Positions 8,911 to 18,700 of a stretch of DNA of 64,000 nt are shown one piece after another (position 1 is the stretch's first letter; every line of letters starts with the position of its first letter). The translations under genes were made by a program, and so were the position numbers. The notes under the pieces were generated by a model. The model did not search any database. It was not told the origin of the DNA and saw only the letters and a program-made list of their open reading frames with translations. Source of the DNA: Mesonia maritima (lineage in GTDB: Bacteria; Bacteroidota; Bacteroidia; Flavobacteriales; Flavobacteriaceae); contig NZ_JBHLUA010000012.1 in assembly GCF_042433895.1 (NCBI RefSeq), positions 930,001 to 994,000 of the forward strand, given 5' to 3'.

Positions 8911-10000
8911 TTTTCTCAAGTTTAGGTTTCGCTTCATTTTTTTTATCTTGGGTACTTGGCGGATAGGCTGCCATTAATTCTATGTAATTAGCCCATCTTT
9001 TAGCAATTCCTAGAGAATTATTATCTTGATAAATATATTCTGTAGCCTGCAGGAAATTACTTAATTTCACTTGGTCAATATGGTTAGGGTTTGTAGGGTC
9101 TAGCCCCATACTTTGGAGTTTTCCAACTTTCCAACTTTTATAATCTGCCAAAATCCCTATAAAATGTAACTGTCCTTTTGCTGCTACATGACTTTCAGCA
9201 TCTATAGTAAATATATTAGTGTTCTCTAGATAAGCACTTACCTCTTCTACCATCTTAATATCAGCCGCTAAAGTCCTCACATCTTCTACAAATCCTTTAT
9301 AATCTGGCTTATTATAACCACCAACATCATAGTATGCTTTATCATGTCTTTTAGCAATCGCATCAGGCTCCGTGATAGGTGTAAAAGTGTAATCGTAATT
9401 ATTATTTTTAAATTCGTCTGAACCATATAAAGTTATTGAACCACCTCCAGAATATAATCCAAATCTTCCTACTACATCAACACCAGTCCGACCTTGTTCC
9501 CATATTGGTTTAAAAGCCTCGCTGCCATCTAAATAATAGTATTCATGCTTGACACCTCGTCCTTCAGGACCATATCCTGCGGCATTAAAATAATGTGCTG
9601 GTGTGCCTCCTTTCATAATTAATTCTAATGTATTCATTTGATAATATGATATATCCTGTGTTGTGATAATTTCGTTTTTATCATTTAGAATATGCCCTCT
9701 AGTAACATATTCTGCACCTTCAAGATCAATACCATCAATAACTCTATTTTCGCTGAATGCATAAGGCGAGTTCCAAGGGTAACCTTTTTCTAAAGGATCA
9801 AGAGCAAAAAACCTTCCTATACGTGGGTCGTGCATCCTAAACTTGTAGTTGATAGAGTTTCCCTCGCCTTTTACCTCGTTATCCATCTCTTGCCCTTGGA
9901 AGCCGTAGCGGTAATCAGCAGTGTGGCGTGTCTTCCCGTGAGCAAGATTGCACTGGCACCCTATATCTTTTATGTAAATGAATCTTGTATAATTTCCCAA
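8900..10000 (-). CDS. Silent RHS cassette with phospholipase A2-like tip
   Basis: The core starts abruptly at about 9930 (ADYRYGFQGQEMDNEVKG, then MHDPRIGRFFALDPL and NSPYAFSENRVIDGIDLEGAE). The ATG at 10000 lies in unrelated DNA and may not be a real start. The tip of about 240 residues contains PDAIAKRHDKAYYDVGG followed about 20 residues later by DVRTLAADIKM. A His-Asp pair with Tyr (HDxxY) and a downstream Asp is the catalytic signature of phospholipase A2-type enzymes, including the viral VP1 and bacterial toxin forms. The predicted activity is hydrolysis of membrane phospholipids. A lipoprotein immunity gene overlaps its 3' end. Confidence 0.72.
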   Translation of the reverse strand: MGNYTRFIYIKDIGCQCNLAHGKTRHTADYRYGFQGQEMDNEVKGEGNSINYKFRMHDPRIGRFFALDPLEKGYPWNSPYAFSENRVIDGIDLEGAEYVTRGHILNDKNEIITTQDISYYQMNTLELIMKGGTPAHYFNAAGYGPEGRGVKHEYYYLDGSEAFKPIWEQGRTGVDVVGRFGLYSGGGSITLYGSDEFKNNNYDYTFTPITEPDAIAKRHDKAYYDVGGYNKPDYKGFVEDVRTLAADIKMVEEVSAYLENTNIFTIDAESHVAAKGQLHFIGILADYKSWKVGKLQSMGLDPTNPNHIDQVKLSNFLQATEYIYQDNNSLGIAKRWANYIELMAAYPPSTQDKKNEAKPKLEKNED

Positions 10001-10075
10001 TATTGCAAAATGTTGACCTCAAGTAATGAACATAATTGGTTATTAGGTTCATTATTTTTTACTTCCTTGTAAATA

Positions 10076-10702
10076 TCATTCATACTTGATATTATTAATA
10101 ATATTTCTCTTTTTCATTTTATGAATTTTAGAATAAATTTGATAGTTCATGTTCCAATATATATCCATATCTATAACTTCTGTATTATCTAGATTATCTT
10201 CCCCCCCAAGAAAAAGTAATTGTTTATACCCTATACATTTATTAGGGGATAAAATATCTATTTTCAATTTTTTTAATATATCATTAAAATCTTCAGGAAT
10301 TAAAGTATCATCCCTATAGTCAACGAGTTCTTCATTAAAAAAACCATTTAATGTTTGAGGTAATTCAAAATCCTCCCCTGTAGCTGCATCAAACAAGTAA
10401 TTCTTCTTTGGATCTGTTATATCTATTGCAAATTGCCTTCCCATCCAATCATATGAAAAACAACATATTTTATTTTTATATTGTGGAAAAAAATCAGTAA
10501 CAATACTAGTCCAGTATAGTGCACTGGTTTTATTATGAATTCTAAACATTCCTCTATTGTATGAGGTTCCTCCATAATTTGAAAACAATATTGACAAATC
10601 ATCTTTATCTTTAAATTTTTTGTCAAAAATACTATCTTGCTTTCTTTCTAGAGAAAATAGAATATCGTCCTTCTTATTTTTTGATTTAAATAATTCTAAC
10701 AT
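10076..10702 (-). CDS. Tdi1/DUF1851-type immunity protein
   Basis: This 208-residue soluble protein has ICCFSYDWMGRQFAIDITD, NYLFDAATGEDFELPQTL and GFFNEELVDYRDD. These are the hallmarks of the DUF1851 (T6SS immunity protein Tdi1 C-terminal) family, which overlaps in character with SMI1/KNR4-type immunity proteins. It begins 1 nt after the stop of the HNH-type RHS cassette (10704-10706), so it is the cognate immunity candidate for that nuclease. A downstream silent cassette follows on the same strand. Confidence 0.78.
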   Translation of the reverse strand: MLELFKSKNKKDDILFSLERKQDSIFDKKFKDKDDLSILFSNYGGTSYNRGMFRIHNKTSALYWTSIVTDFFPQYKNKICCFSYDWMGRQFAIDITDPKKNYLFDAATGEDFELPQTLNGFFNEELVDYRDDTLIPEDFNDILKKLKIDILSPNKCIGYKQLLFLGGEDNLDNTEVIDMDIYWNMNYQIYSKIHKMKKRNIINNIKYE

Positions 10703-10703
10703 A

Positions 10704-11814
10704 TCAATCCTTTATTATCACTTTATTAATTTTTGTTCCTTCAGGTAATTCTTTTATAACATTCTGTATCTGTCTTCCAATACTTCTATTTACACTTTTA
10801 TCAAGCCCTTTCATATTTGATATGTCATCAGCGCCTCCTAATTGCAAATCTATTATATGATCGACATCCTCTATATCATCTACGTCATAACCGGCTTTTT
10901 TATACCTACTTCGAGCATTGGCTTTTCTTTGTGGCTTTTTAACTACTACCGTTTTAGAATTTGAGAGTTGTTCTACTTTTTTTACTGCTGCTGCCTTTTG
11001 TTCCGCTGTCCAGCCTTTTTTAAACTTTAAAACTAAATCTACCCCTCCCGAACTTTTAGTCAATTGTTTAACAGCAAATTTACCTAACCCTTTTACAAGA
11101 TAATAACCGTCAACAATGGCATATACTGTTTCCGTCCCTTCAATCATTGTTTCAGCAAAATCAACACTTCCAGCCATATTGATAGCTCCATTGAAACGAG
11201 TGCCTGTACCGTCAGAATCTTTCTCATAATGTTCAACAAGCTCTGGAGCAGCCTGAAGTATTCGACCTAAGTATGTATAATCGTCAGTGCCTTTTTCAAA
11301 AAGGCCATACATCCATCTTGTTCCATTAGCTAAAGGTACTTTAGCATCATAAGCTTCCATTGATGATTGGTTTGGAAGTCTATTTTCTTGAAAAGGAAAT
11401 ATCTGTACAGGTTCCTTGTCTGGTCTTGAGTTATTGTGAATAAAAAATGTATGCTCCTTATCATTTTCAACAATCTCAACGTTCAAGACCATCTGTTGAG
11501 AAGCATTTCCTTCTTCATCTAAGACATCTTGTAACCTATAAAAGAAATGAATCTCATCTTGTCCGTCTGGATCAACATTATTGATAGGATTGTTAGAAGC
11601 AAATTGATACTGACTGAGCCAAGGTTTCTTTACTCTATCTGGTCGGAACCATCTGCCAATCCTTGTGTCCAACATTCTTTCTCCAAAATCAACACTATTC
11701 CCTTCCCCTTTAAGCTCGTTATCCATCTCCTGCCCCTGGAAGCCGTACCGGTAGTCCGGAGTGTTTGCATGGCGTCCTGGTAGGAGCATCCCGAAAGGAT
11801 AGTAATCATTATAG
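10704..11814 (-). CDS. RHS cassette with HNH-like nuclease tip (5' end in gap)
   Basis: The coding frame emerges from the N gap with YNDYYPFGMLLPGRH and FQGQEMDNELKGEGNS, then the core end MLDTRIGRWFRPD and NNPINNVDPDG. The tip begins near residue 80. Its last 90 residues hold KKPQRKANARSRYKKAG, VDDIEDVDHIIDLQLGG and DDISNMKGLDKSVNRSIG. The DVDHIIDLQLGG-x-N-x-LD-x-VN arrangement is characteristic of small HNH-like nuclease tips of polymorphic toxins. The preceding hydrophobic and amphipathic region (about 220-270) is typical of pre-toxin segments. The DNase activity is inferred from the motif. Confidence 0.82.
11740..11814 (-). repeat. RHS core repeat, copy 3
   Basis: This 75-bp block is identical, in inverted orientation, to 1473-1547. 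The two arrays therefore share recombinable DNA in opposite orientations, which would permit inversion of the segment between them. Confidence 0.9.
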
Positions 11815-11895
11815 NNNNNNNNNNNNNNNNNNNNNNNNNNNNNNNNNNNNNNNNNNNNNNNNNNNNNNNNNNNNNNNNNNNNNNNNNNNNNNNNN
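11815..11895. other. Assembly gap (81 N)
   Basis: The gap begins exactly where the RHS core repeat ends. Sequence on the far side (11896 onward) has no RHS character, so the gap may hide anything from a few bases to a whole RHS gene. Confidence 0.95.
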
Positions 11896-12038
11896 TTAGC
11901 CTTTTTAAGTGTATTTACTTTTGGAAATATACCTAAAAAAGCATTTTATTATGCTAAAAATAGTATTTCTTATAATATTAAAATAATTAATTAGTTACTT
12001 TTTTAAGATTGGTTTTAAATTTTAATTAGTAATAGTAG

Positions 12039-12764
12039 TTAATTTGAAGATTTTTTATTACCAAACAAACGCTGAAAAAAATTTATATGCTGTGTAGTAT
12101 CCTGTTTTTTTTCTGGGGAAGTTTCATTACGTTGTTTTTTAGAAAATAATCTTTTGAAAAATCCATTTTTATGAATAGTATCATTCTTAGGGTTTAGAGA
12201 GTCTTTTTTAGAGGAAGAGAATAGCCTTTTAAAAAAACCAGGTTTTTTCAAACTGTCAGGTTTTTCAATCTTAATTTCCCCTCTTTTATATTTTAGGGTG
12301 TCTTTATTTAAATAATTAATCCATTCCCCGTGTTTATTATTTCTTTTATAACGTCCTTCTATAACTTTGTTTCCTAAAGAGTCGTATTCAACATATTCTC
12401 CGTGTTTTAGTCCATCCCACCATTCACTATAACTTTTTAATTTTCCATTAAGATACCAAGATCTCCATTCTCCTTCTTTTAGACCATATTCAAAAAATCC
12501 ATTTTCAGCTAATTGTTGAGATCTGTAAAATTTTTTAAATTCTCCATGCAGCACAAATCCTCCAGCTCTAGCCATAGAGTTATGGACTTTGCTGTTGCGA
12601 AACCAGTAATACATTTTGTTGTTATCAAAATTATTTATCTCTTCTAATACAACATAACATTCGATATCGTAGCCGTTCTGCCGAATAAGTTTTCTTTGCA
12701 CTTCTGGAGAACTAAAAGAAGTTAGTAAAAGGACAAAAAATAATAACAAAGTTAGATTCTTCAT
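12039..12764 (-). CDS. YwqK/MORN-type secreted protein with FFKRLF repeats
   Basis: The protein has 241 residues. The N terminus MKNLTLLLFFVLLLTSF is a signal peptide. Residues about 75-160 carry MORN-like repeats of the YwqK type (LHGEFKKFYRSQQLAENG, KEGEWRSWYLNGKL, KHGEYVEYDSLGN, KHGEWINYL), often annotated as a toxin-antitoxin YwqK antitoxin although the function is not proven. The C terminus has three repeats of an amphipathic, basic block: GFFKRLFSSSKKDS, GFFKRLFSKKQ and FFQRLFGNKK, separated by polar linkers. The repeats could be membrane- or partner-binding. A fragment of a similar C terminus survives at 5727-5825. Confidence 0.75.
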   Translation of the reverse strand: MKNLTLLLFFVLLLTSFSSPEVQRKLIRQNGYDIECYVVLEEINNFDNNKMYYWFRNSKVHNSMARAGGFVLHGEFKKFYRSQQLAENGFFEYGLKEGEWRSWYLNGKLKSYSEWWDGLKHGEYVEYDSLGNKVIEGRYKRNNKHGEWINYLNKDTLKYKRGEIKIEKPDSLKKPGFFKRLFSSSKKDSLNPKNDTIHKNGFFKRLFSKKQRNETSPEKKQDTTQHINFFQRLFGNKKSSN

Positions 12765-13084
12765 AGCTGGGATTTTGTTTTAAAAGTCTAATATAATTAT
12801 TTTAAAAATTTTAACTTGATTAATATGGCAAAAGAGAAATAAGTTTTTAGAAGAGAAAATTTTAATTATTTATTTTTTCTCAAAAAAATTAATCTTTCTT
12901 TTTGATTTTAAAATTTTGGATTAAAACTAATAAAAGGTTATAAGTTTTAAAATAGCTAACAGGAATGAATAAGTGAATTCTCTAGTTTCATAACTTGAGA
13001 GCTCAACTCTTTAGAGTCTTGTTAAAATATATTCATTTTTAATTTTGGTGGTAGAGTAAAGTTTTTTTAGAATTTATAATTCTT

Positions 13085-13125
13085 TATATTTGTTCATAAT
13101 AAAAGTGTGTTCACGAACAATGAAC
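13085..13125 (+). promoter_or_regulatory. Promoter box and nested inverted repeats before abiEi
   Basis: TATATTTG (13085-13092) matches the Bacteroidota -7 box TAnnTTTG, though no clear -33 box is visible. Just downstream lie nested repeats: GTTCAT (13092-13097) with ATGAAC (13120-13125), and inside them TGTTC (13108-13112) with GAACA (13115-13119). AbiEi antitoxins are known to repress their own operon by binding inverted repeats at the promoter, so this is a good operator candidate. Nothing else is visible in 12765-13084 apart from AT-rich DNA. Confidence 0.55.
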
Positions 13126-13136
13126 GTTAGAAAAAG

Positions 13137-14132
13137 ATGAACAATATAGAAATATTATATACGGCTATTCATAATTTAGAAAAGGACATTCCTATAACTT
13201 GGAACTGGAAAAATATGGATTACAATAACGATATGGGTATTGATGGAGAGTTGGACTTAATAATAAACAATCAAAATATTTTAATGATTGTTGAGGTTAA
13301 AAAAGACGTTAAAAATCACCAATTATTTAACATAATTGAATACAACAATAGGTTTGAAAACTTTTTGTTGGTAGCGGAAAAATTATATCCAAAAGTAAAG
13401 AAAGAACTGCGAGAAAATCAAGTAAATTATCTTGAGGGTAATGGTAATGTGTACATTAATAAAGCAGATATTTTTCTTTATATCGATACTAATAAAACTG
13501 CCAAAAATCAAAAAGAAAAAGGAAATCGAGCTTTTACAAAAACAGGATTAAAAGTAGTATTTCACTTTTTATTGAATCCGCAATTATTAAACCAGACACA
13601 ACGAGAAATTGCAGATATTACCAATGTTGCGTTAGGTAATATTCCCTTGATTATAAATGGATTGTTAGAAAATAATTTCATTTTAAGAGTAAATAAAAAT
13701 GAATATGTAATTAACAATTATCAAGAATTGTTAAACAAATGGATAACAGAATTTGAGCAAACATTAAAACCCACTATATTCAAGCAGCGTTTCAGATTTC
13801 AAAATGAAAATCAAGACTGGAGAGCATTACAATTAAATACCGAAAAAACAGTTTGGGGAGGAGAACCTGCAGGAGATATTATGACCAATCATCTACGTCC
13901 GGAAAATTTTACTTTGTACACCAATGAAACCACTAAAGATTTAATGATAAACTATAGATTATTGCCAGATGATGAGGGGTATATTTGGGTGTATGACAAG
14001 TTTTGGACAACTAATTGTGGGAATATTGCACCAAAGGAATTAGTTTACACAGATTTAATGATTAACGCTGATAAAAGAAGTATAGAAACAGCAAAACTGA
14101 TTTTTAATGAGCACATCAAACCAAACTTATAA
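13137..14132 (+). CDS. abiEi: AbiEi-family antitoxin with nuclease-like N-terminal domain
   Basis: This 331-residue protein opens a two-gene operon. Residues 36-55 read DGELDLIINNQNILMIVEVK, giving Asp40 then Glu53-x-Lys55, the PD-(D/E)xK nuclease-fold signature. Residues 150-190 form a winged helix (QREIADITNVALGNIPLIIN). The C-terminal half has the WGGEPAGDIMT and LRPENFTLY motifs of Bacteroidota AbiEi-type antitoxins. In type IV systems AbiEi represses the operon and counters the AbiEii nucleotidyltransferase. Whether the nuclease-like domain cuts or only binds DNA is unknown. The operator candidate is just upstream, and the end overlaps abiEii by 26 nt. Confidence 0.8.
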   Translation: MNNIEILYTAIHNLEKDIPITWNWKNMDYNNDMGIDGELDLIINNQNILMIVEVKKDVKNHQLFNIIEYNNRFENFLLVAEKLYPKVKKELRENQVNYLEGNGNVYINKADIFLYIDTNKTAKNQKEKGNRAFTKTGLKVVFHFLLNPQLLNQTQREIADITNVALGNIPLIINGLLENNFILRVNKNEYVINNYQELLNKWITEFEQTLKPTIFKQRFRFQNENQDWRALQLNTEKTVWGGEPAGDIMTNHLRPENFTLYTNETTKDLMINYRLLPDDEGYIWVYDKFWTTNCGNIAPKELVYTDLMINADKRSIETAKLIFNEHIKPNL

Positions 14133-14946
14133 ACACCTTGCAATCCCCTATTTCAAAGAAATTTTTGATGCTATTGATGAGGTGATGATAAAGTTAAATG
14201 TTCCTTACTATTTAATTGGAGCCAATGCAGTAGCATTAGAACTACTAAAAGAAGGCATCAAACCGAATAGAGGTACAAAAGATATTGACTTTGCTATAAT
14301 GATAGCTTCCATCAATGAATACGAAACAGTTGTAGATGAGTTAGCTAATTATGGGTTTAATAAAGTAGAAGCGCCTTGGACGCTGTATAATAAAAAATTT
14401 AATGTAGTTATAGATCTACTTCCATTTGGAGAAATTGAAGAAAGTTTCACAATTAATTTTGATAAGCGTCATACATATTTACATATGTTGGGTTTTAAAG
14501 AAATATTACAAAATCCAGAAATGGTACAGATAGAAGAAAAGTCAGTGCAAATTCCATCCTTACCAGGAATGGTCATTTTAAAACTAATTGCTTGGAGCGA
14601 TAGACCAGAGGAACGCGACAGTGACTTATATGATATTTTAAGAATCATCGAATATTATTTTGACTTGAATTTTGATGAAATAGTAGAACATCACAACGAC
14701 ACCTTTCCTGAAGACGATGATTTTGATCAACTCAAAATAGCAGCAAGAGTTTTGGGCAGAAAAGCAAGACAGTTTTTAAATGTTTCTAAAGAAATTAGTG
14801 ATAGAATTTTAAAAACTCTAAACGATAATGTTGTAGATCCTAAAAATTCTCCCATTGCAAAACAGTGGGCAAGTAAAAAAGAATGGGAGTTAGAATATGC
14901 TGTTCAAATTTTGGAAGAGTTTAAATTAGGATTGGTAGAGAGTTAA
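14107..14946 (+). CDS. abiEii: AbiEii-type nucleotidyltransferase toxin
   Basis: This 279-residue protein has a pol-beta-type nucleotidyltransferase core: LIGANAVA (37-43), then RGTKDIDFAI with Asp59 and Asp61, and a third acidic residue in VIDLLPFG (Asp103). The family signature KLIAWSDRPEERDSDLYDI lies at 159-177. AbiEii/AbiGii toxins transfer nucleotides to cellular targets, including tRNA in studied cases, and stop growth during phage infection. The gene overlaps the antitoxin by 26 nt, typical of translational coupling. Next is a broken HNH gene starting on the stop codon, so the three genes may once have formed a longer operon. Confidence 0.85.
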   Translation: MSTSNQTYKHLAIPYFKEIFDAIDEVMIKLNVPYYLIGANAVALELLKEGIKPNRGTKDIDFAIMIASINEYETVVDELANYGFNKVEAPWTLYNKKFNVVIDLLPFGEIEESFTINFDKRHTYLHMLGFKEILQNPEMVQIEEKSVQIPSLPGMVILKLIAWSDRPEERDSDLYDILRIIEYYFDLNFDEIVEHHNDTFPEDDDFDQLKIAARVLGRKARQFLNVSKEISDRILKTLNDNVVDPKNSPIAKQWASKKEWELEYAVQILEEFKLGLVES

Positions 14947-14948
14947 TG

Positions 14949-15710
14949 ATGAAAAAAGAAAAAATATTCCACAAAAAAACAAAGTACGTTCAGAGCTTCA
15001 AAGAGAAATAAACTCTAAATGTCCATTTTGTACCAATGAGGATGTTGGTCATTTTGAAATTCATCATATTGACGAAGACCCTTCAAATAATATTAAATCC
15101 AATCTATTATTGCTATGTCCAACGTGTCACTCAAAAATAACAAAGGGAGATATTACAACAGAGAAAGTAAAAAAATTAAAGGAAAACTTAAAGTTTAAAA
15201 ATCAAAAGATTCAATTCATTTCTGTTAGTGTAGATTCAAAAAATTGTGGTTGGCAATCAATAGTGAATGTTCCTAATGCTTTTAAAGTTGTTGGGACGAA
15301 ATCACTCTTTCCAATATTCAATTTTAGCTTTATTAATCAAACAAAACAAACAATTTTACTTACTAATTTTGCAATTAGAGTAAAAAGATTACCAGTTGGT
15401 TTAGCTGGGCCCCTAGTAGGTCCTCCTGAAGTTTTAAGACCTGTAATTAAATATAAAATTAAACTTCCATTAACTGATAAAAGAGAAAATATATTACTGG
15501 AAAATGAGATTGAAGTCCCAACGAGTAGAGCTTTTAAATTCCAAGTTGAACTTTATGCAGATTCAATGGATATATTTAATTTCCCTATTTTATAAATATG
15601 CTATTATCTTTAAATTTGGGTTTAATAATGATTTCTATATAGAAGCTCCAAAAATTCTTTTGAACAGTAAAGAGGATTATGATAAATTGACCTATTATGG
15701 ACTAGCTTAA
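14949..15710 (+). pseudogene. HNH endonuclease gene with two frameshifts
   Basis: ATGATG overlaps the abiEii stop. The first frame reads MKKEKIFHKK and ends. One extra A in the GAAAAAAT run near 14964 would give KNIPQKNKVRSELQREINSK followed by CPFC, HFEIHHIDEDPSNN and LLLLCPTCHSKITKGDI. This is a zinc-ribbon HNH nuclease: two CxxC pairs, the HHID centre and Asn. A C-terminal beta-rich domain follows (NVPNAFKVVG, PLVGPPEVLRPVIKYKI). Near 15590 the frame shifts back and finishes with YKYAIIFKFGFNNDFYI to 15710. Net length is 254 codons. It may be decayed, or both shifts may be sequencing errors at A/T runs. Confidence 0.72.
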
Positions 15711-15733
15711 TTATAAATTTAAAAAAATAAAAA

Positions 15734-18700
15734 ATGGCGGGAGAAGCAAGTGTATTTCAAACAGGTGGAGGCGGTTTTAACTATGAAAACTACGTACAAT
15801 CATTATTTTTGTTACAAATGATGATTAATGGCATTATCCCTTCATTTCCTAATGGTCAAATTATTGAAATCGGATTTCAGAATAAAAATAAAGGATACCA
15901 AACAGATGATTTGTTCTTAAAGATTGAAGAAGATAATATTTCTAAAAGAGTAATTTCTCAAATAAAATATAACATTCCTATCTCATCAAAGAATGAAGTC
16001 TTTTTAGAGGTAATAAAAGCTTTTTGGGAAGATTTTAATAATACAAGTCATTTTGATAAACAAAATGATAAAATGTTTCTCATAAAATCCAGTCTGACTA
16101 ATAATGATAAAAATCATATAGCTTATTTATGCCAAATAGCTTCTAAACAGAGTAATTCAGCAGATTTTTTCTCTGAAGTGAATAGGGTAAAAATAAAGAA
16201 AGCTGCTCTTGATGTCTTTGAAGAAAGCCTAAGACTAGCAAAAGGAGAATCTGTTACGGAAGAAGAATTATTCCAGTTTTTAAAATGCTTTCATTTATTG
16301 GCTTATGATTTTACTGCTGAGGCCAGTACAGATGAAACTTATACACTTAACCTTATCCAGTTATCAAAATCTAAAGATGCAGTAGCAACCTCTAAAGAAA
16401 TTTGGAGCGTGATTCTTAACGAAGTTGCTACATATAATCGAAATGGAGGTAGTATTTCAAATGTGGATTTAAAGAGCTTTGAACCAAATAAGTATTTTGA
16501 TTTATCTATATTCAATGATGCCTATTCTTCATTTAAAAAAATACACCAAGATGGAGAACTACTTTTAAAGCCATTCAGGAACACCATAAAAGGCTTTCAT
16601 ATAGATAGGTCAACCGTTAAAAAATCAATAATACAATCTTTAAATCAATCAGATATTTCAATTATTACAGGTTATCCTGGTGTTGGCAAATCTTCGATTG
16701 TAAAAGATATTTTAAGTGGAGAGTTATCTGATACAGTCCCTATAATTTTTAAGGCAGACCAACTTAATAAGACCTCTTTAGCTCAAGTATTTAGTGAAGT
16801 TGGAATACACCATAATTTAATCGATTTATTTAGTTTAATATCAACACTTCCAAATAAAACTATAGTAATTGATAGCGCAGAAAAATTATTGGAAGCTCAA
16901 CCTGATTCTGCTTTTAAACAATTGTTATCAATTATTTCTGAAAATAAGGGTATAAAACTTTTAATGACCTGTAGGTCTTACGCGGTTAACGTAATTAAGC
17001 AAAAGTTCGGTATTGACTCTGAAAAGATAAATGTTGTCGATATACCTCTTTTAAATGATGATGAAATAGGGCTAATAAAAAATGAGTTTCCCCAACTAAC
17101 CAATTTCCTTTCAAATAGTAAAATAAATGAAGTTTTAAGAAGTCCTAAATATCTTGATTTTACAGTATCAGCAATAAAAGAAAGTGAAAACATATCGAGT
17201 GATATTAATTATTCAGAATTTAAAGAGATACTATGGAATGAAGTGATAGAAAATTCAACTGTAACAAAGAATGGTCTTCCAAGAAAAAGAGACCTTACTT
17301 TTTTGCATATTGCTGTAGGCAGAGCAATTAATATGAGATTGTTTTTTGAACCTGAAGATGAAAAAATAGATTATGAAGCGGTAGAGCTTTTAGAAAGTGA
17401 TAATATAATAGTTAGAAATGGTAATAAATTTCAGTTTTCCCCTTCTCACGATATTTTAGAAGATTGGGCGTTAGTAAAATATATAACCTCAATTGAAAAT
17501 AAACTTTCTAATAAAGCGGATTTATTTAATAAACTTGGGAATCAACCAGCTTTACGAAGAGCTTTTAGATTATGGATTGAAGAATTACTTACTAATGATA
17601 TTGATACAGTAGCAAACTTAATTTCTTTTACATTAGAAGACAACTTAATTCCTACATATTGGACAGATGAAATACTTACAGCTGTTTTTAGGTCGGATGA
17701 TTGCAGTTCTTTTTTTAAACATTTCTCTTCAAAATTATTGGAGAACAATTGTGTGTTTCTTAATAGGTGCATTCTGCTCATAAGAACTACTTGTAGGGAA
17801 TATAGTTTTAACAAAGAAAACTCTAAAGACATTTTATTTCCTGTAGGTTCTTGTTGGGAAGAAATGTTATGCTTTTTATCTTCAAATATTTCAGAAATAG
17901 AAAGTATAAGGAAGTCTATTTCAAATTTTTTACTGGACTGGGAATATAAATTTATTTTCCAATTTAAGCTTTGTTCTATTAAAGAGATAGAAGCAGCAAA
18001 TATATTGGTTTTTCATTATGTAAATGAAATGTACGATGGGAGTGACCATTGGGGCTATTCATCAAAAAATGACTATCAAAAGAAAGCCTTTGTTTATATG
18101 CTTTTTGGTTTTGCACCTTTTTGTAAAGAAGATTTGAAAATATTTCTAGAACAATGTAGCTTAAATATTGATAAATATGAAAATCGTGAAGGTTTTAGTA
18201 GATTAGTTATAGAAAAAGCTTTAGGAGGTGTTAGAAACAATTCTTTGATTAAAGAACTACCAGATACATTAGTTCAGATTGCAAACAAACATTGGAAGTA
18301 TATACCTCCTAAAAATCCTCCCAAAAATGATGGTCCTTTTGGATTTTCTTTTCCTAAACGTAAAGAAAGAGAAGATGCTTGGGGTATAACAAAAACCAGA
18401 TTTGATTTTTTTCCGTCTGGTATTTATAAAACGTTTGTTTATAATTTACTAAAACATCATCCAAATAAAGCAGTTGTTTTTATATGTGATTTTACTAATT
18501 ACATCACATCCTCCTATAAAGATTCTGAATTTAGTATTAAGGATGAATTAAAGGAAATTAAAATCATATTAAATAATGGTAATGAAAATATAATTTATGG
18601 AAATGAACACCTGTGGAATGCGTACAGAGGTACAACCGTAACTCATTATTTACTCGAATCTATTTTAATTAGCCTTGAAAAATATTTATTAGAAGTCGCT

